DNA of 11,829 bases, taken from positions 1 through 11,829 of the forward strand of contig CAMWQQ010000030.1 in assembly GCA_947176455.1 (NCBI GenBank), given 5' to 3'. Below, in pieces: positions 1 to 8,800 of this stretch. The notes under the pieces are model-generated. The model ran no database searches. It was not told the DNA's origin and was given only the letters and a program-made list of their open reading frames with translations. The position numbers and the translations under genes were made by a program. Origin of the DNA: an uncultured Odoribacter sp. (GTDB lineage: Bacteria; Bacteroidota; Bacteroidia; Bacteroidales; Marinifilaceae). How positions within the stretch are numbered: the stretch's first letter is position 1; the number at the start of each line of letters is the position of its first letter.

Positions 1-563
1 AGGTGGCTTTGAATTCCGACGACCCGGCAAAACGTTGCGGAGTGCTGATGATGAATCCCCTGGACGGCGAAGTGTACGGAACGGTGAAAATCGGCAACCA
101 GTGCTGGATGTCCGAGAATGTCCGGACGGCGATTCCTGGTAGCAGTTACTTGCAACCGGGCGACGGAAACCCGAAAATCGAGAAAGGGTATTTTTATGCA
201 AGGAACGATGCGGTGAAGAACACCGTTTGTCGGATCGGGTGGCGGATGCAGACCTCCGCGGATTTCCAGGAACTGAAGGATTTCCTGAACCGGGACGGAA
301 ATGCCAGTGCCGGTATGAAGTTGAAAGCAGGAAATAATTGGAGCGTGACGAAAGGCAATTTGCTTTACCAAGGGACGAACAGCAGCGGTTTCTCGGCATA
401 CGGCGCAGGGTATTATAGCAACCAATATGTTGGACAGTATGCTTATTTTGTGACTTCGGACGACCGGTATTGGCGGTTGAGCGTGAACAACGTCGATTTT
501 CTCAATGACGGGGGATGGGGCAGTTATATCATGAATATCCGTTGCATCCGGAATGCAAACTAA
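1..563 (+). CDS. C-terminal FISUMP domain of a larger secreted protein (5' end outside the window)
   Basis: This is the 3' end of a gene that begins before the window. The first possible start is a GTG at base 3, but it aligns inside the FISUMP domain of genes 583-4059 and 5859-9224 (VALNSDDPAKRCGV against ITINASDPANECGV). It is therefore an internal valine and there is no signal peptide. The 186 visible residues form a nearly complete FISUMP (TIGR02145-type) domain: GTVKIGNQCWMSENV near residues 26-40, VCRIGWRMQTSADF near 75-88, and the closing NIRCIRNAN. Cys12, Cys34, Cys76 and Cys181 match four cysteines that are invariant in the downstream paralogues, suggesting two disulfides in an exported domain. 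The usual CPxGWxxPT motif is degenerate here (CRIGWRMQT). By analogy, the missing part probably carries the same N-terminal, FGE-like and Ig-like modules; that is inference. FISUMP domains have no established biochemical function. It ends in TAA, 19 bases before the next gene. Confidence 0.85.
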   Translation, partial: VALNSDDPAKRCGVLMMNPLDGEVYGTVKIGNQCWMSENVRTAIPGSSYLQPGDGNPKIEKGYFYARNDAVKNTVCRIGWRMQTSADFQELKDFLNRDGNASAGMKLKAGNNWSVTKGNLLYQGTNSSGFSAYGAGYYSNQYVGQYAYFVTSDDRYWRLSVNNVDFLNDGGWGSYIMNIRCIRNAN

Positions 564-564
564 T

Positions 565-570
565 AAGGAG
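565..570 (+). promoter_or_regulatory. Shine-Dalgarno-like site of gene 583-4059
   Basis: AAGGAG lies between the TAA of the upstream gene and the ATG at 583, with a 12-base spacer, longer than the usual 5 to 9. It is the only clear purine-rich SD match ahead of any start here. The starts at 4084, 5859 and 9234 are preceded by AT-rich or unremarkable sequence, as is common in Bacteroidota, where SD use is weak. Whether this site is functional is uncertain. Confidence 0.4.
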
Positions 571-582
571 TGACTTGAAAAT

Positions 583-3500
583 ATGAAAGGCGGTATTATC
601 ATCTTATTGTCAGTATTGTTTTCTTTGTCGTTGCGGGCAAACAATGTCCGGTTGGTGAAGGAGGCAAGCATTTCGGCGACAGGGATTGTCGACAACGTCG
701 CTTTGATCAATATGGACATTGCTTGGGATAATTCCTGGCGTGATGATTTTAACTGGGATGCCGTGTATGTTTTCTTGAAGTACAAGAAAAAGACGGAAAC
801 CTCCTGGAAACATGTCTTTTTGATGGATGGCGGGCACAAGACGGGTGCCGATTACGAATACCAGATGGCGAAGTCGGAAACGACGGTCAATAAATGTATG
901 GGTATCTTTATCCAGCGTTCCGGAAAGGGCAGTGGCAATTCAAAAGTGTCGTTGCAACTGCGTTGGTTGATTACGACGAACGGTTTGACGGTGGTGGATT
1001 TCATGAACGACAACGTGGAGTACCAGGCTTCCTGCCTGGAAATGGTCTACGTGCCGGTGGGGGCGTTCTGTCTGGGTGACGGTATTTCGGAAAAGACATT
1101 TAAGCGGGAATACCGGCCGATATTGGCGGAGTGGGATTGCCTGAGCCGGGATACGTCGAAGATGACCTACTGGGCATCGGGAAATTCGGCTTCGGATGCT
1201 TATAAGAACTATCCGCCACAGAATGCCGTTAACCGCATCAATAACCTTTCAGACATAAACAATGCGTGGTTGTCTACAGAGAAGGGGGAGACCATCTGGC
1301 AGGTGGATTTCAAGGACAAGCCCAAAGCGATACTTTATTTCGGCGTGAGCGGTCTGAACGTCAATCCTTATTATAACTATCGTCCCAAATCCTGGGAACT
1401 GAGAGCGAAAAACGATGATACGGACTGGGTGACGTTGTGGAGTGGAGGACCCGAGGCTTGGTATCTGGGTAGCAATTCCTATCCGGTGCAGCAGGCTTTG
1501 AAAGTGAACCGGGAAGCCTTGGGCAACCGGAAATTCCGGTATTACCAGATTCACGTGATTACTTCCGACAATCCGGTGGTTGCTAACAACATCGCCATGA
1601 CGGAGGTGGACATGAGCCAGAAGACCAACGACGCTTTCGTGGTCGACCGGCCATCAGGCATCGTGATGGACAACGAAACCAATCTGAGCGCCAAGGACGG
1701 CGATACGTGGAGCGGTACGTTGCAGGCGAACTATCCCACCGGTTTCAACAGTTTCTATGTGATGAAGTATGAAATCTCCCAGGAACAGTGGGTGCGTTTC
1801 CTGAACAAACTGGAATACAACCAGCAGAAGATGCGTACGGTCGGTGAACGGCTGGACGGGCTGGGCATTGGACGTTTCGTATACGGCTCTACGGGAAACA
1901 TCACTTGCCGGAACGGCATTGCAGTCGGTTCGCGTGACAACGGTTCCGTGGTCTTCGTCAACAACTTGATGAACGACTCCAAAGGAGAATATGCGCAGTC
2001 GGATGATGGACAGACGGTGGCTTGCAATTTCCTGAGTCCCGCCGATATGCTTGCATACGCCGATTGGTGTGGACTGCGCCCGCTGAGCGAGTTCGAGTAT
2101 GAAAAAATGGCACGTCCGCCTTATCCTTCCATTCCGATTTTGCGGGAATGGACTGGTGGTGATCCGAAAACTATTGTGCGGCCTCAGGCGAATTCCTTGA
2201 GTGACGCTCGGACACCGGATGAGCGTTTGGGCAAAGTGGATGGCAAGCGGGTGAACGTGAATGCGGGTGCCGCCTTGGATGGACCTGTTCGCGTTGGAGC
2301 GATGGCTGTGGGAGCGCAGAGTCGGACGGAGGCGGGAGCCAGTTTCTGGGGCATCATGGATTTGAGCGGAAATTTGTCGGAGATTTATTATGCCTGTTCC
2401 AATGGGCACGGACGCAATTTTTCCGATATCCTGGCGTCGCACGGTAATGGCGCTTTAGTGGCGAATACGACGACGGCGACAGCTGGAAATACCGATATGA
2501 GTACGAGCTATTGGCCACAGACGAAAGAATCCTTTATTCTGCGGGGAGGAAATTTCAAGAGCATGAATGAAGAGCTGGCGATTTCAGACCGCTCACAATA
2601 CGGTAATATTTCTGCCCTCAACCAGAAAGACAGTACGGTGACTTTCCGGTTGGGGCACAGCGCATCAAAACTGGAGACGGTGGCGACGGCGCGGACGGTG
2701 TTGACGCTGATGAACGGCGTTGAGTCGAAAACCGACGGTTCGGCGGTGGATTCGGTGTGTTCGCAGGCTCCCTATATCATTCGCGGAACGGATGTACAGC
2801 AAGTTTCCGATTGGAAAGGGGGAAATTATTCCTATATCTGGTACAAGAGCGAAAACGGAGGGTCTACGTGGACGATTATACCGGGAGAGGAAGGATGCAA
2901 CCTGACCTACAAGGATTTTTACAACGAGAGTGGTAATCCCACAACCGTCTATTTCAAACGGCGGACGGTAACGACAGGCTGGTCGGAGGAAACAAAGTAT
3001 GTGGTGATCAAAGTCATCAATACGGGCTTTACCTTCAATCGCATCAAGGATACGATTACCATGGCAAACCACTGCCTGGGCTATTGGGTGGATACGAAGA
3101 CGAATGCGACTTTCATTTGGAAATGGAACCGTGAAACGGGTTCCACGATGGTGAATACCACCACCACTGCCCGGAAGTATGATTTTTATGCGCCCCTGCG
3201 GAAAGATTTTGCCGGGAAAGTCCATAAGAATGCGAGTGAATATGAACGCTTGACTTGTGAGGTCAACTTCATGGGACGGTGCATCAAGAGGCAGGAGCTG
3301 ACCTTGCGCATTGAGCCACGGCCGACGGACGGAAACGGCAGTACTGAAAAAATCACCATCAATGCTTCCGACCCGGCGAACGAGTGTGGTGTGGTGCTGA
3401 AAGACACCCGGGGCGGGAAACGGCAGTTGTATAAGACTGTTCGAATCGGTTCGCAATGCTGGTTTGCCGAGAACCTGCGATATGATTTGGATGGTCAGAC

Positions 3501-4059
3501 GCTTCATAGTCCTTATGACTTGGAAGGAGAGGTATTGGGTTATTTTTATGCCGGCAACAAGACGACGGAAGCGAATGCCTGTCCGAATGGTTGGAAAGTG
3601 GCGACGAATAGCGATTTTGACCAGTTGATCACCTACCTCAACAATACTTATGGCAGCAATATGGCTGGTATCATGTTGAAACAGGGAGCTTACTGGTGGT
3701 TTAACGGTTCCAGTAGAGCGTATCTGGGTGACAACCGTACCGGTTTTGGCGGTGCGGGAACCGGATATTACGCTGGTAAAACAGGACGGTGGATTGGTTT
3801 GCAATATACAGACAACAAAGGACATCACTTCTTTACGAATACTTATTATGGTTGCTCGGTGAATAACCAGTGGTGGTATTACCTACAATGGAATACCCAG
3901 ACGCTAGTCGGAACGCTGAGTTGGCAGGGAAGTATTTATTGTGGCGACGGATACAATGCGAATGGTGTTTACTATTCCCATCCGCACAATTATATGTGGG
4001 CTTATCGGGGTTGGCAGTATGAGAGGTATTATTTCCCGATCAGGTGTATAAAGAAATAG
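583..4059 (+). CDS. Secreted multi-domain protein: N-terminal module, FGE/SUMF1-like domain with discoidin-like insert, Ig-like modules, FISUMP domain
   Basis: An exported protein of 1158 residues. Residues 1-19 are a signal peptide ending LSLRA, probably cut before NNVRL. Residues 20-150 hold a Trp/Asp-rich module with WDNSWRDDFNWDAVYVF (48-64). An FGE/SUMF1-like domain starts at EMVYVPVGAF (153-162), is interrupted at about 186-345 by a discoidin (F5/8-C)-like segment, and resumes with FYVMKYEISQEQWVRFLNKL (391-410), LAYADWCGLRPLSEFEYEKM (490-509), LSGNLSEIYY (594-603), LRGGNF (653-658) and TFRLGHS (687-693). No cysteine follows LRGG where active FGEs carry the catalytic pair, so enzyme activity is unlikely. 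Residues 704-812 look Ig-like (YIWYKSENGGSTW). Residues 813-915 form a second beta-rich module with Cys892-x7-Cys900. Residues 922-1158 are a FISUMP domain enlarged by an aromatic-rich segment near 1080-1150. The likely role is surface or extracellular binding; the ligand is unknown. Databases may label it SUMF1/EgtB/PvdO family or FISUMP protein. Confidence 0.9.
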   Translation: MKGGIIILLSVLFSLSLRANNVRLVKEASISATGIVDNVALINMDIAWDNSWRDDFNWDAVYVFLKYKKKTETSWKHVFLMDGGHKTGADYEYQMAKSETTVNKCMGIFIQRSGKGSGNSKVSLQLRWLITTNGLTVVDFMNDNVEYQASCLEMVYVPVGAFCLGDGISEKTFKREYRPILAEWDCLSRDTSKMTYWASGNSASDAYKNYPPQNAVNRINNLSDINNAWLSTEKGETIWQVDFKDKPKAILYFGVSGLNVNPYYNYRPKSWELRAKNDDTDWVTLWSGGPEAWYLGSNSYPVQQALKVNREALGNRKFRYYQIHVITSDNPVVANNIAMTEVDMSQKTNDAFVVDRPSGIVMDNETNLSAKDGDTWSGTLQANYPTGFNSFYVMKYEISQEQWVRFLNKLEYNQQKMRTVGERLDGLGIGRFVYGSTGNITCRNGIAVGSRDNGSVVFVNNLMNDSKGEYAQSDDGQTVACNFLSPADMLAYADWCGLRPLSEFEYEKMARPPYPSIPILREWTGGDPKTIVRPQANSLSDARTPDERLGKVDGKRVNVNAGAALDGPVRVGAMAVGAQSRTEAGASFWGIMDLSGNLSEIYYACSNGHGRNFSDILASHGNGALVANTTTATAGNTDMSTSYWPQTKESFILRGGNFKSMNEELAISDRSQYGNISALNQKDSTVTFRLGHSASKLETVATARTVLTLMNGVESKTDGSAVDSVCSQAPYIIRGTDVQQVSDWKGGNYSYIWYKSENGGSTWTIIPGEEGCNLTYKDFYNESGNPTTVYFKRRTVTTGWSEETKYVVIKVINTGFTFNRIKDTITMANHCLGYWVDTKTNATFIWKWNRETGSTMVNTTTTARKYDFYAPLRKDFAGKVHKNASEYERLTCEVNFMGRCIKRQELTLRIEPRPTDGNGSTEKITINASDPANECGVVLKDTRGGKRQLYKTVRIGSQCWFAENLRYDLDGQTLHSPYDLEGEVLGYFYAGNKTTEANACPNGWKVATNSDFDQLITYLNNTYGSNMAGIMLKQGAYWWFNGSSRAYLGDNRTGFGGAGTGYYAGKTGRWIGLQYTDNKGHHFFTNTYYGCSVNNQWWYYLQWNTQTLVGTLSWQGSIYCGDGYNANGVYYSHPHNYMWAYRGWQYERYYFPIRCIKK
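2629..2648 (+). repeat. 20-bp exact repeat, copy 1 (FGE-like domain end, gene 583-4059)
   Basis: GACAGTACGGTGACTTTCCG occurs here and again, same strand, at 11316-11335. Both copies encode the DSTVTFR part of the conserved KDSTVTFRLGHS motif closing the FGE-like domain. The match is exact over 20 bases and breaks at synonymous positions on both sides. It most likely reflects paralogy or gene conversion, not a mobile-element or attachment-site repeat. Confidence 0.75.
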
Positions 4060-4083
4060 AATAATAAATAAAAATATAGAGCT

Positions 4084-5802
4084 ATGAAAAAAATTGCTTT
4101 GTTTTGGAACGCATTAGTCGTGCTTTTTATGGTAGCTTGTCAAAATCATGACGAGGTATTGGAGAATGTGAGCGTAAAAGGAACTCCTGCTGAAAATCGG
4201 CTTTGGATGATAAAGGAAGTACTTCCGCAAACGAAGACTGTGGCTGTTACGAATAAATTGTGGGCATCCGGAGATACGATTCGGATAAAATTCCTTAATG
4301 GTGACGAGATGCTTCAGAACAAGGTAAAGCAATATGCTGCTCAATGGTTGGAATATGCAGAAGGTTTACGCTTTGAGTACACGGACGGGGATGCAGATGT
4401 AAAGATTAGTTTTGACTGGGATGAAAAATATTTAGCTTGGTCGACAATAGGAACAGATTGCCGGTTGGTTCCTCAAAACGAGTCTTCCATGAATTTTGTT
4501 TATTTGGATGATCCGGATGAAGATTTTGTACGTGGCGAGGTTTTAAGAGCATTTGGTCATCTGTTGGGATTGGGTTTTGAACATCAGAATCCTACTTCTC
4601 CGATTGTTTTTAAAGCAAATGCGGCTTCTGTTTTAGCAACGAACTACGGTTTGGACGATATGGAGGTTGAGGCTTTTTTGCAACAATATCAAGCAGACCG
4701 AACGAATTATACGGAATATGACAAGACTTCTATAATGGTAGTGGAATTGCCACGGACGATTTTGGAAAACCGTTCATATGCGACTACTTTTAATACAGAG
4801 TTGTCAGATAATGATATTGATTTGATATCTTCGCTTTATCCGAAGTTGAATGAACCCAAGAAACTTGAATTTGAGGTCTTGGTTGACGGGCTTTATTCAA
4901 CGAGAAAGATTTTTTGTCTGGACTTTCAGAAAAGAAATGTGTACTATGTTTTATCTTCTTCATTCCCGATAGATTATGAAAATGGAATGGTCATATTGGC
5001 AAAAATGGATTTGGAGACAGGTATGGAAACACATATATTTACTCAATATAGTGTGATAATTAATGATTTTGTTGTCGATCCTTATGAGAATTTTTATATT
5101 AATATGAGTGATTACACTGGGAATGCTATCTGGAAATATGATAGCTACTATTGGGGACGACAAGCGCTAAGTGTTCCGGATTATTTGTTTGAACCTCGTG
5201 GCAATGCAATGGGAATTGATCGCAATGGTCATTTCTATGCAACGACATTGGCTTCAAACTTTCCTATGGCTATGGGGCCATTGGTTGTAGATACGACATA
5301 CGTGTTTGGATTTGCCAATGATATTTACGGTACCTGCATCCAGAAAATCACACATAACCTGTGGGAATCTCTGGAAATGAATTTAGTTGGAGAAAGCATG
5401 TTGTTGAATTCTTATTATAGTGCAAAGTTCTATCAAATGAAACTTTCCGATGAAAATACTTTGACAACTAAGAAGGTGGATTTAGATGTCAACAGGAATA
5501 ATCATATTAGTTTTGTGGTAGATCGTGATAGTGACCTTGTTTATGTGATGATAGCAGAAGGTTGTGAGGACATAAATCACAATGTGAAAAATGTGCTTTA
5601 TAAATATTCGTTGGATAGCGGGAAAGTGGACTATATAGGAGAGTTGCCATCGGAAGTAACGACTGCGGACGGACGTATATTGGATAGATTGCAATATTGT
5701 CATGGTGTGGTTGTGAATGAAAATGAGTTGATATTGGCAGGGATTGTCGGAGCAGGAGAAAATACCTGTCTTGTAAAAGTAAATATTACAGTAGCGAATT
5801 AG
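4084..5802 (+). CDS. Lipoprotein with inactivated astacin/matrixin-like metalloprotease domain and propeller-like C-terminal half
   Basis: A lipoprotein of 572 residues. The signal peptide ends FMVAC with the lipidated cysteine at 19. The following QNHDE resembles the Bacteroidota lipoprotein export signal (Q-x-x-D-E after Cys), suggesting surface display. Residues about 60-255 follow a zincin of the M10/M12 type: VKQYAAQWLEYAEGLRFEY (81-99), DADVKISF, WSTIGTD, MNFVYLDD, a helix at 152-170, a Met-turn-like SIM (216-218) and LSDNDIDLISSLYP (240-253). The zinc helix, normally HEFGHxxGxxHEHQ, reads RAFGHLLGLGFEHQ (155-168): first His to Arg, catalytic Glu to Ala, third His to Phe. SIM is followed by VV where an SIMxY pattern is usual. 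A hydrolytic role is therefore very unlikely. Residues 260-572 show blade-like segments (FVVDPYENFYINM, MGIDRNGHFYATT, FVVDRDSDLVYVMI, GVVVNENELILAGI), suggesting an NHL/propeller-like fold, less certain. The gene is clearly AT-richer than its neighbours (about 31% GC by hand over 4861-5100) and lies between two paralogues. Its role may be binding or sensing. Confidence 0.88.
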   Translation: MKKIALFWNALVVLFMVACQNHDEVLENVSVKGTPAENRLWMIKEVLPQTKTVAVTNKLWASGDTIRIKFLNGDEMLQNKVKQYAAQWLEYAEGLRFEYTDGDADVKISFDWDEKYLAWSTIGTDCRLVPQNESSMNFVYLDDPDEDFVRGEVLRAFGHLLGLGFEHQNPTSPIVFKANAASVLATNYGLDDMEVEAFLQQYQADRTNYTEYDKTSIMVVELPRTILENRSYATTFNTELSDNDIDLISSLYPKLNEPKKLEFEVLVDGLYSTRKIFCLDFQKRNVYYVLSSSFPIDYENGMVILAKMDLETGMETHIFTQYSVIINDFVVDPYENFYINMSDYTGNAIWKYDSYYWGRQALSVPDYLFEPRGNAMGIDRNGHFYATTLASNFPMAMGPLVVDTTYVFGFANDIYGTCIQKITHNLWESLEMNLVGESMLLNSYYSAKFYQMKLSDENTLTTKKVDLDVNRNNHISFVVDRDSDLVYVMIAEGCEDINHNVKNVLYKYSLDSGKVDYIGELPSEVTTADGRILDRLQYCHGVVVNENELILAGIVGAGENTCLVKVNITVAN

Positions 5803-5858
5803 TGGTGTCGTTCGGAGGGTTGTCATCGAAGTGTTAAGGCGTTGAACAAGATAAATAG

Positions 5859-8800
5859 ATGAATATGAAGCGACTGGTCATTTTAGTATGGTTTGCATGT
5901 AGCTTTTGGGGCGTGCGTGCCAATAACGTGCGGATTGTAGAGGATATCAAAGTGGGAACGATTGAAGGTTCTTCCGCGCAACTGACGTTTAAAATCGCCT
6001 GGGACAATTCGTGGCGGGACGATTACAACTGGGATGCCGTGTATGTCTTTATGAAAATCAAGCGGACAACCGAATTGGAGTGGAAGCATGCCTATTTTAT
6101 GGATGCCAATCATTCATTCAGTGCCGGTTATACCTGCTGGCCCGCCCAATACACGACAACAGCCAACTATCGACAGGGGGTGTTTATTTACCGGAACAGC
6201 AAAGGGAAGGGGGATGTGGAGGTAACCGCCAATCTGCTTTGGAATATTTCGGCGGCCGGTTATTCGGCGGCAGAGATACAGGCGGGCAAGATTGAAATGT
6301 CGTTGCAATGTATCGAAATGGTGTATGTGCCACAGGGTGCCTATTATCTGGGGGACGGAGTATCCACCAAGACGTTTCGGAAGAAATTACGGCAGATTTT
6401 GCCGGAATGGGACCTAATCGACAGCCACGACCCGACGCAGAAGTTTACGGCTTCGCCGGTTTCTAGTTCGATATATAGTGTCACCGGTCCGGCAAACCGG
6501 GTATCGGAAGATATCAATAACGGAGGAGCTACCACTGCGAATACCTATTATTCCTATGCCAATGTAGAGGGATTTTGGCAGGTGGAGTTTGCTACGCCCA
6601 AAACGGTGCGTTATTTCGGAGTTTCCGGATTATACGGACATGGGAATCATCGTCCGACGGAGTGGTATCTGGCAGGCTCCAATACGGGAGTGGACTGGAC
6701 AGAATTATCGGATAGATACACAGCAGCACAGTGGCTTACTGAGGGAGATTCCTACCCCGTCTACAATGCCTTGCCACTAAAGAAGGGATATGCTAAACCT
6801 TATAAATTTTACCGAATTGTGTTCAAAGCACCTGGCAGTTATGGGGTTATGCTGGCGAATGTTGCCATGACGGAAAAAGACCTTTCCACGGTATCGGATG
6901 ACGGTTATGTGGTGGACGGTAGGGCGATGGCTTTGAACGAGACGACCGGTTTGTTCGCCGATGACGGTTATTCTTGGAGCGGTACGCTGACAGGATCCAG
7001 CAATGATGGTGCAAAATATACAGGGGATGTCAAAGTTTATCCCAATGGGTTCGAAGGGTTTTATGTGATGAAGTACGAACTTTCACAAGAACAATATGTT
7101 CGTTTTCTGAATAAACTGAATGCCAACCAGCAAAAAGCACGGACGGTGGATATTTTGGATGATCTGGATCCGGGCGATTATGTGTTTGGTGAAGACAAGA
7201 CGCAACCTGAAAATCGGAACGGCATCGTGCTGGGCGCCCGTTCTAATGGCGTCGTGATTTTTGCCTGCAATTTGACCAAGGCGGGAGACAAGGTTTCTCA
7301 GGAGAATGACGGACAGAATGTCGCCTGCAATTACGTTTCAATCAACGATATGCTTGCTTATGCCGACTGGGCGGGGTTGCGTCCGTTGAGCGAAATGGAG
7401 TTTGAAAAAATGGGACGGCGTCCCTATCCGCAATTGCCGGAACGGAAAGGCTGGGCAGGGGGCGATATGGCGGATGCCAAGTATCCGACCTCCGGTGCTT
7501 TTGCCGACGGTACGACACCGGGCGGAGAGGACGAGAGACTGGTAAGCGGTAATGTGAATGCCGGTGGCAAAACAGATGGACCGGTCCGAGTTGGCTCTTT
7601 TGCCCCGACGGCAAAAACGCCACAGCAGGCGGGTTCCTCGTATTGGGGCGTGATGGAGTTGAGCGGTAATCTGGCGGAATATTATTACAATGCGGCTCCT
7701 GCGGGTCGTGCTTTTTACGACCGTACTTACGGATCTTCGCACGGAGATGGTGCTATCGCCGCTTCGGGTGCAGAAAATGTCGGAACGGCTTATTGGCCGG
7801 AAACCGCTACGGCTTTCTGCATACGAGGGGGGAGCTACATGAGCGAGGTGCAGGGAGCGGAAGGGCAGATTAGCATTTCCGACCGTTCGCAAATCGGAAG
7901 TATGCCTGATATGAATACCAAGAATGCCACGACAACCTTCCGTTTGGGGCACAGCTACACTTTTCTGACTTCTCCACGAATCACCTGCAACAGCTACCTG
8001 AGATTGAACAATGGAAAGACAACGGCAAGCGGCGAGGTTGCTGACAGCGTCTGCGTGGGTGAAGACTATACTTTGCGTGGTTCGGAACTATTGGATGCTT
8101 CGGGCTCGCCGATTGATGGAGGGGGGAAAGTGTCTTATATCTGGTATCGCAGGAATGGTAGCACGTCTGCTACGTGGCAGATCATACCGAACGAGAACGG
8201 CAGGGATTTGGTGTTGCGGGATCTTCGTTCGGACAGAAGGGATGTGACTGTCAATGGACAAGCTTTCCAATATTTTTATGTGCGACGGATGGCGTACACG
8301 CCCAACGGAGCGATGCACATGACCTATCCGGCGAAGATTTTAATGATTAATCCCCAATATTCGTTTGATCGTTTGGTGGATACGTTACGACAGAACAATA
8401 CGAGCCTTGGTTTCTTGTTGCGGACAGGTTTGGCCGCTTCGGTTTCTTGGAGCTGGAAAGCGGGAGGGGATGATGCTGGCAAGTTAAGTCCATACTATTC
8501 AAACGGTAGTACCCGTTTCTTGTATATACCCCAGCGGACGGATTTTGGGAATGTGGCAGGACAGACCCACGTGGTGGTCTGCGAGTTGACTTACTTTAAC
8601 AAATGCAAGAAACGGGAAGAGTTGAAGGTGTTCGTGGAGAAGCGACCAGAAGTGGGTGTTGCCTCCAATGAAATTACCGTGAACGGAAAGGATCCGAGCA
8701 AGGAGTGCGGGGTGGTGATGCAGGATATGCGTTCGCAGGGCGCTTCGCGTGTTTACAAAACCGTCAAGGTGAACGGCAAGTGCTGGATGGCGGAGAACCT

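Noticed and set aside
3..5. GTG at base 3 as a true start codon of the first gene
   Set aside because: The residue aligns inside the FISUMP domain of two paralogues and no signal peptide follows, so the gene continues upstream of the window.
1654..2442. Antisense open frame of 262 codons, and a similar one at 7338-7952
   Set aside because: Both sit opposite the conserved FGE-like domains. Their Arg/His/Ile-rich translations look like reverse-strand shadows, with no family motif or plausible start context.
2665..3828. Long antisense open frame of 387 codons inside gene 583-4059
   Set aside because: It lies wholly opposite a gene with clear homology and domain motifs, has no recognisable domain, and mirrors the codon bias of the sense strand.
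4060..4083. Promoter upstream of the lipoprotein gene
   Set aside because: The 24-base AT-rich gap shows no Bacteroidota-type TTTG / TAnnTTTG pair. AT-richness alone is normal for start regions in this phylum.
5803..5858. Terminator or promoter in the largest intergenic gap
   Set aside because: I see no GC-rich hairpin followed by a T-run and no Bacteroidota-type promoter pair in these 56 bases.
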